Shown here in pieces: positions 62,901 to 64,000 of a DNA stretch of 64,000 bases; within the stretch, counting starts at the first letter, position 1, and every line of letters begins with the position of its first letter. The notes under the pieces are model-generated. The model was given only the letters and a program-made list of their open reading frames with translations, was not told the DNA's origin and ran no database searches. The DNA comes from Pelecanus crispus (taxonomy: Eukaryota; Chordata; Aves; Pelecaniformes; Pelecanidae), in NCBI RefSeq assembly GCF_030463565.1, contig NC_134649.1, forward strand, positions 40,325,044-40,389,043, read 5' to 3'. Made by a program: the position numbers and the translations under genes.

Positions 62901-63586
62901 AGAAAAAAAAAAAATCTGACTCTATACATTTGGTAAAAGTATTAAAACATATCTAACTGGATGAAGGAACACTTCTTTCACAGAAGTATTCAGGCTAGGA
63001 ATTCAGCCTTGCATTGAAGGTCTTTGGTCCTGTTCTGTCAGAGCAGGGAGGTCTAAAGCTGATGCCTCTCCAGAATTTGCTGCTGGGGGAATATCAGAGC
63101 TGATTCCCACTGCTGAGACCTAGGCACTTGCAACAAAAGCAGTGCTATGAAAACCTTTTTTAGAGGAACATGGAGAATTCCTCAGATCTTGGATTTTTCC
63201 TGCAAAGCAGAGTTCCTCTGGCATTGCTCCAGGTGAGAGGAATGCAGACTGGCCCCAGATTGCTCAGGGTTGGGAAGTATGGCAAAGCTGCAGGAGAAGC
63301 ATTAGTGTTTCACTACTGACACTTTTTTGCCTTTTGCATTTAGTTTGAAGAACCATGTCTTGTTAACTCCTCCTACCTGATCCTGTGTAAAACTCCAGCT
63401 ATTAACCTGCTGTTGCGGAGTGTCCATATCAAACTGGAATTTATTCTGGATAATCTGAGCTTTGATTTCAACTCATTGCATCCAATGCCCTTCTCTTATG
63501 AAGTCAATCCCATCCTAAAACCATTGAATGCTGAAGACCCTGCCAAACCATATCGTCACAAGCCAGGAAGCGTCATCTCTGTGGAG
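37866..63586 (+). CDS. PLXNB1: Plexin-B1, 5' part of the gene (19 exons plus one candidate cassette exon; continues beyond window)
   Basis: Plexin-B1 is a single-pass cell-surface receptor for class 4 semaphorins, chiefly Sema4D, and controls small GTPases through its cytoplasmic domain. Only ectodomain exons are present here. Joined exons keep one open frame of 1,469 codons (1,494 with the candidate exon at 62,663). Domain order by residue from the ATG: signal peptide 1 to about 19, Sema about 22-485, PSI1 about 489-541, linker to about 635, PSI2 about 636-677, Ser/Thr/Pro-rich insert 686-971, short IPT-like linker 972-1085, PSI3 about 1088-1140, IPT1 about 1138-1227, IPT2 1228-1320, IPT3 from about 1321. 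The large insert with [10 protein letters not shown] and LDYQYD, and the furin-type site in IPT3, single out B1 among B-class plexins; this is from knowledge of the family, not a search. Introns follow GT-AG. The first non-coding exon(s) and promoter were not located. Transmembrane and GAP exons are beyond 64,000. Confidence 0.95.
42183..42303. repeat. A/C-rich tract followed by a 25-nt G homopolymer
   Basis: From 42,183 to about 42,278 the + strand is almost only A and C (AAACAAAC-type repeats). It then changes abruptly to 25 consecutive G at 42,279-42,303. The G run could form a G-quadruplex and is prone to polymerase slippage, so its length may be an assembly artefact. Confidence 0.9.
42760..42880 (+). 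mobile_element. Probable ancient CR1 remnant
   Basis: CCAAAAGGATACTGTAAAAT, then GAAGAAGGTGACAAGAAAGA and AACTATCCTAGACAAGACTG resemble the sense block 'aaaaggacattgcaaaatta...gggctacaagaatgat' of CR1 ORF2. It is short and diverged, so a repeat search is required. Confidence 0.4.
43696..43878 (+). CDS. PLXNB1: PLXNB1 exon, late Sema domain
   Basis: There are 61 codons (379-439), phase 0 to 0. The acceptor is AAAAAAG after a short pyrimidine run and the donor is AAG/GTATGA. The translation starts [20 protein letters not shown], a strongly conserved plexin-B1 segment, and ends with [12 protein letters not shown], the plexin Sema blade motif. It directly continues the preceding exon (CVQLPA). 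The acceptor tract is interrupted by an A-run, but the protein fit on both sides fixes it. Confidence 0.93.
43879..44303 (+). other. PLXNB1: PLXNB1 intron (425 nt)
   Basis: GT-AG intron between two Sema exons; nothing else seen. Confidence 0.9.
44304..44432 (+). CDS. PLXNB1: PLXNB1 exon, last Sema blade
   Basis: There are 43 codons (440-482), phase 0 to 0, between CTCTTGCAG and GTAAGA. The translation begins [15 protein letters not shown] and ends LFVMTQSM, the usual end of the plexin Sema propeller (human form ends in a similar MT-x-S motif). The next exon starts the PSI1 domain. Confidence 0.93.
44433..46212 (+). other. PLXNB1: PLXNB1 intron between Sema and PSI1 (1,780 nt)
   Basis: GT-AG intron. 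Open frames on both strands near 44,950-45,490 show no family motif and no compatible splice pair. Confidence 0.88.
46213..46313 (+). CDS. PLXNB1: PLXNB1 exon, start of PSI1
   Basis: The exon is 101 nt, phase 0 in and phase 2 out, between CTGACAG and GTAAGA. The translation is VVKVPILEC... with [13 protein letters not shown], the plexin PSI signature DPYCGWC. PSI (plexin-semaphorin-integrin) is a small disulfide-rich wedge after Sema. The split codon CG/G gives Arg. Confidence 0.95.
46314..47000 (+). other. PLXNB1: PLXNB1 intron within PSI1 (687 nt)
   Basis: GT-AG, phase 2; nothing else seen. Confidence 0.9.
47001..47133 (+). CDS. PLXNB1: PLXNB1 exon, end of PSI1 and linker
   Basis: The exon is 133 nt, phase 2 in and phase 0 out, after TTCCCCTGCAG and before GTGAGT. 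It encodes [11 protein letters not shown], then QWLWSFNS and [12 protein letters not shown]. The CSRRSEC and PANISREE motifs are plexin-B1-like. Sequons occur at FNST and ANIS. Confidence 0.94.
47134..47838 (+). other. PLXNB1: PLXNB1 intron (705 nt) with weak acceptor
   Basis: The donor GTGAGT is good. The 3' end lacks a pyrimidine tract, with A- and G-rich sequence in the last 60 nt. Confidence 0.85.
47839..47995 (+). CDS. PLXNB1: PLXNB1 exon, linker between PSI1 and PSI2
   Basis: The exon is 157 nt, phase 0 in and phase 1 out. The reading is [20 protein letters not shown]... [12 protein letters not shown]... LPTGAG, matching the order of motifs in human plexin-B1 (FLS-x-[14 protein letters not shown]). 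The acceptor (GAATTGGTAG) has almost no pyrimidine tract, so it was chosen from the protein fit and phase rather than from site strength. The donor is GCAG/GTCAGT. Confidence 0.88.
49370..49680 (-). mobile_element. Probable degenerate CR1-type LINE remnant
   Basis: The + strand text TAACCAGAATCATACACTTT, then AAATGAGGTCTCATTAGGGC and CTGGCACTTTCCTATTCCTA has the layout of the antisense CR1 'accagaactg...gatgaggtctcaccag' block. It is strongly diverged. Confidence 0.5.
50620..50790 (-). mobile_element. Probable CR1 3'-region remnant
   Basis: CTGACAAACTTGTCCAGCCT, then ATCCAGTGATTGAGATGCTA resembles the antisense CR1 block 'tttgtccaacctg...ccagtgatggagattcc'. It lies 75 nt upstream of a PLXNB1 exon. 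Confidence 0.4.
50864..50972 (+). CDS. PLXNB1: PLXNB1 exon leading into PSI2
   Basis: The exon is 109 nt, phase 1 in and phase 2 out, between TTTTCAG and GTGAGC. It encodes [20 protein letters not shown] then [13 protein letters not shown] opens the second PSI module. The acceptor tract is strongly T-rich. The following intron is only 92 nt. Confidence 0.93.
51065..51173 (+). CDS. PLXNB1: PLXNB1 exon, PSI2 core
   Basis: The exon is 109 nt, phase 2 in and phase 0 out, between TTCCAG and GTGCGT. The translation has [20 protein letters not shown] then THKAAC, the cysteine pattern of a plexin PSI domain, nearly identical in layout to human plexin-B1. The GTGCGT donor is a slightly weak match to consensus. 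Confidence 0.94.
51174..51794 (+). other. PLXNB1: PLXNB1 intron before the large insert exon (621 nt)
   Basis: GT-AG, phase 0; nothing else seen. Confidence 0.9.
51795..52652 (+). CDS. PLXNB1: PLXNB1 large exon: Ser/Thr/Pro-rich insert
   Basis: One 858-nt exon (286 codons, residues 686-971), phase 0 to 0, between TTTTCTCTAG and GTAAGT. The first about 200 residues are rich in Ser, Thr, Pro and Ala and lack any cysteine, as expected for an O-glycosylated mucin-like stalk (inference). The last about 80 residues are acidic, with [25 protein letters not shown] and LDYQYD; the last two motifs also occur in human plexin-B1 at this place. One N-glycosylation sequon (NDT) is seen near the end. Plexin-B2 lacks a comparable long insert, which is the main reason for the B1 call. 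Reading past the donor meets a stop within about a dozen codons. Confidence 0.93.
52653..53076 (+). other. PLXNB1: PLXNB1 intron (424 nt)
   Basis: GT-AG, phase 0; nothing else seen. Confidence 0.9.
53077..53202 (+). CDS. PLXNB1: PLXNB1 exon after the insert
   Basis: There are 42 codons, phase 0 to 0, between GTTTTCAG and GTAGTC. It encodes [20 protein letters not shown] then [12 protein letters not shown]. The SS(S/T)L-P-V and LLGKN-LYQ pattern marks the IPT-like segment between the insert and PSI3. Confidence 0.92.
53203..54336 (+). other. PLXNB1: PLXNB1 intron (1,134 nt) with a tandem duplication
   Basis: GT-AG, phase 0. It holds a perfect 2 x 26-bp tandem repeat at 53,576-53,627. Confidence 0.9.
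53576..53627. repeat. Perfect 26-bp tandem duplication (two copies)
   Basis: The unit begins CCTTTCCTTTCTGGCATGCT and ends CATGTT. Two exact copies lie head to tail, and the match stops on both sides. Confidence 0.95.
54337..54459 (+). CDS. PLXNB1: PLXNB1 exon, IPT-like segment
   Basis: There are 41 codons, phase 0 to 0, between CTCTGCAG and GTGAGT. It encodes [20 protein letters not shown] then AYVEG... CYITCQMNQ. The ECV-LEG and C-x-x-TCQ spacing matches the human protein segment before PSI3. Confidence 0.92.
54460..55449 (+). other. PLXNB1: PLXNB1 intron (990 nt)
   Basis: GT-AG, phase 0; nothing else seen. Confidence 0.9.
55450..55543 (+). CDS. PLXNB1: PLXNB1 exon before PSI3
   Basis: The exon is 94 nt, phase 0 in and phase 1 out, between CTTTGCAG and GTAGGA. 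It encodes [20 protein letters not shown] then [11 protein letters not shown]. The LRVDSA-LH motif is shared with human plexin-B1. The frame stays open for some 57 codons upstream of the acceptor, but no in-phase alternative acceptor was found there. Confidence 0.93.
55796..55962 (+). CDS. PLXNB1: PLXNB1 exon, PSI3
   Basis: The exon is 167 nt, phase 1 in and phase 0 out, between CTTTGCAG and GTGAGT. It encodes [20 protein letters not shown], then YNCVWCGG and CPAPLIHS. This is a textbook plexin PSI domain with its cysteine framework complete, ending at the start of IPT1. Confidence 0.95.
55963..57012 (+). other. PLXNB1: PLXNB1 intron between PSI3 and IPT1 (1,050 nt)
   Basis: GT-AG, phase 0; no further exon seen. 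Confidence 0.9.
57013..57164 (+). CDS. PLXNB1: PLXNB1 exon, IPT1 first half
   Basis: The exon is 152 nt, phase 0 in and phase 2 out, between CTTTGCAG and GTAGAG. It encodes [20 protein letters not shown] then LGQKHQD... [16 protein letters not shown]-x-SGP-x-GGT-x-(I/V)TI-GSNLG is the IPT/TIG signature. Confidence 0.95.
57165..59079 (+). other. PLXNB1: PLXNB1 intron within IPT1 (1,915 nt)
   Basis: GT-AG, phase 2. A minus-strand frame of 172 codons at 57,800-58,318 shows no known domain and is regarded as chance. Confidence 0.88.
59080..59185 (+). CDS. PLXNB1: PLXNB1 exon, IPT1 second half
   Basis: The exon is 106 nt, phase 2 in and phase 0 out, between GCCCTGCAG and GTAACG. It encodes [20 protein letters not shown] then [16 protein letters not shown]. 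The VEVPG-GRGVS motif is shared with human plexin-B1, and F-Y-Q closes the IPT fold. Confidence 0.93.
59427..59487. repeat. G/T-rich low-complexity tract
   Basis: Runs of T broken by G or GG (TTTTTTGTTTTGG type). It is similar in style to the complement of the A/C tract at 42.2 kb. Confidence 0.85.
59620..60560 (-). mobile_element. Ancient CR1 LINE, about 0.9 kb, heavily decayed
   Basis: The + strand follows the antisense old-CR1 consensus over a long distance. It runs GTATGAAGAAATGTTTCCTA, then TTGAGGCAGGGTGATGAGAA and ACTATGTTCAAGATGCGAGT, then AATTTATCACATTTCATTTC, CCAGGTCACCTACAAGTATG and TTATTAATCCAGTTACTGAT. The order and spacing agree with one continuous insertion. There is no open frame. 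Confidence 0.7.
60835..60882 (+). promoter_or_regulatory. PLXNB1: Very long polypyrimidine tract at a PLXNB1 splice acceptor
   Basis: T9, C, T20, C5 then ATCTCTTCTAG precede the IPT2 exon. Nearly 50 nt of pyrimidine with one A make a strong U2AF-binding tract. Confidence 0.85.
60885..61021 (+). CDS. PLXNB1: PLXNB1 exon, IPT2 first half
   Basis: The exon is 137 nt, phase 0 in and phase 2 out, after an unusually long pyrimidine tract (about 60,835-60,880) ending CTAG, and before GTAAGA. It encodes [20 protein letters not shown] then [20 protein letters not shown] and DLPCHI: the IPT signature GP-x-GGT and a loop cysteine. Confidence 0.94.
61022..61665 (+). other. PLXNB1: PLXNB1 intron within IPT2 (644 nt)
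   Basis: GT-AG, phase 2. The frame is open for much of it on both strands, but without family similarity. Confidence 0.88.
61666..61842 (+). CDS. PLXNB1: PLXNB1 exon, IPT2 second half to IPT3 start
   Basis: The exon is 177 nt, phase 2 in and phase 2 out, between TCTCCAAG and GTAGAA. It encodes [15 protein letters not shown], then [20 protein letters not shown] and [25 protein letters not shown] is a strong plexin-B1 match. It carries sequons at NVS and NIT. The acceptor has A rather than C before AG. Confidence 0.94.
62037..62205 (+). CDS. PLXNB1: PLXNB1 exon, IPT3 with proprotein-convertase site
   Basis: The exon is 169 nt, phase 2 in and phase 0 out, between TCTTTCAG and GTAGCA. It encodes [20 protein letters not shown] then [20 protein letters not shown] and [17 protein letters not shown]. 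The basic stretch at 62,122-62,154 holds two furin-type motifs (RRRR and RWRR). Human plexin-B1 is known to be cut by proprotein convertases at a basic cluster in this position, giving two chains that stay associated. Confidence 0.95.
62206..62662 (+). other. PLXNB1: PLXNB1 intron upstream of the candidate cassette exon (457 nt)
   Basis: The donor is GTAGCA and the acceptor CTGCCAG. If the cassette is skipped, the intron extends to 63,343. Confidence 0.65.
62663..62737 (+). CDS. PLXNB1: Candidate 75-nt in-frame cassette exon of PLXNB1 (IPT3)
   Basis: These 25 codons are free of stops and flanked by a pyrimidine-rich acceptor (CTCTCCTGCTGCCAG) and a near-consensus donor (GAG/GTAAGA). The phase is 0 to 0, so it can be skipped or included without changing the frame of its neighbours, which also meet at phase 0. 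The translation starts [16 protein letters not shown] and ends AAEFAE, with two cysteines. The human plexin-B1 sequence as I recall it joins the flanking segments directly (CSSQQ to FEEPC), so this would be an insertion just after the furin region. It may be an alternative exon, a lineage-specific exon, or chance; only transcript data can decide. Confidence 0.6.
62738..63343 (+). other. PLXNB1: PLXNB1 intron downstream of the candidate cassette exon (606 nt)
   Basis: The donor is GTAAGA and the acceptor GCATTTAG. Nothing else seen. Confidence 0.65.
63344..63586 (+). CDS. PLXNB1: PLXNB1 exon, IPT3 end and start of last IPT
   Basis: There are 81 codons, phase 0 to 0, between GCATTTAG and GTAACA. 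It encodes [20 protein letters not shown], then [20 protein letters not shown] and [30 protein letters not shown] and RHKPGSV-SVE are plexin-B1 motifs. One sequon (NSS). This is the last exon seen; the gene continues past the right edge. Confidence 0.95.
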
Positions 63587-64000
63587 GTAACACAAAAGCT
63601 AGCTGGAAATAATGTTCCTTGTATGAAGTTGTTTCTAACCTGAGTGTTTTAAACTGGTGTCGTGCAGCATCCAAGGTTTTAAAGCATTTGACAGGCTTAC
63701 AACCTGTCATAGCACATCTACTTTGGCTTATGAGAAATGGTACAGAGGAAGAGGGAAAAGAGTGTATCAAAAAAGCCTGTTGAGCCCATACATCATTAAG
63801 GGCTTCATAGGGCTTGTGGAAACTTCTGTGATTTTTTTATTTTTAATCCTAATAAACTATTTGTATATGATATGTTAGTACTAAATAAACCCCACATCCT
63901 AGTCTCAGCTGCTGGCTTTTTCATAACTTCTTAAGATTCCTCTAGAAAAAAACTTAGGAGTAAAAGAATCCTGGCAGTAGGGAAGACCTAGATGGAAGTA
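63587..64000 (+). other. PLXNB1: PLXNB1 intron, cut by the window edge
   Basis: It begins with GTAACA. No next acceptor and exon were recognised before the edge. Confidence 0.85.

Overview
This window looks like nuclear DNA from a bird. Most of it is non-coding. The only gene I can support is the 5' two-thirds of the extracellular part of a plexin, which I identify as PLXNB1 (plexin-B1). The avian assignment rests on a CR1 LINE at about 29.71-30.47 kb. It has the typical avian 3' end with the ATTCTATG direct repeat and an intact 220-codon reverse-transcriptase C-terminal segment. Several much older CR1 remnants lie around it.

Layout. Positions 1 to about 37.85 kb hold no protein-coding exon that I can recognise. 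This stretch is either a very long first intron of PLXNB1 or intron plus 5' flank. Its visible features are old CR1 pieces (about 8.8, 9.7 and 31.3 kb), a nested CR1 locus (about 29.0-30.8 kb), simple repeats, and one GC- and CpG-richer block (about 17.6-18.9 kb) that could be regulatory. From 37,856 to the right edge, on the + strand, I placed 19 well-supported coding exons and one likely 75-nt cassette exon of PLXNB1 by reading frame, splice sites and family similarity. All phases are compatible: 1,469 codons without the cassette and 1,494 with it. The gene runs off the right edge. The rest of the last extracellular repeat, the transmembrane helix, the Rap-GAP-like domain, the Rho-binding domain and the C-terminus lie outside.

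The encoded protein part has, in order: signal peptide, Sema domain (the semaphorin-4D-binding propeller in this family), PSI1, a linker, PSI2, a 286-residue cysteine-free Ser/Thr/Pro-rich insert encoded by one 858-nt exon, a short IPT-like linker, PSI3, then IPT1, IPT2 and IPT3. The large insert ends in an acidic segment with [10 protein letters not shown] and LDYQYD motifs, which points to plexin-B1 rather than B2 or B3. A basic stretch in IPT3 offers two furin-type sites, at the place where human plexin-B1 is cut into two chains.

I see no sign of a wholly new biological system. The most interesting items are the in-frame 75-nt exon candidate next to the furin region, the paired furin sites, the young-in-old CR1 insertion, a 25-nt G homopolymer joined to an A/C tract, and a perfect 12-bp hairpin in the upstream region.
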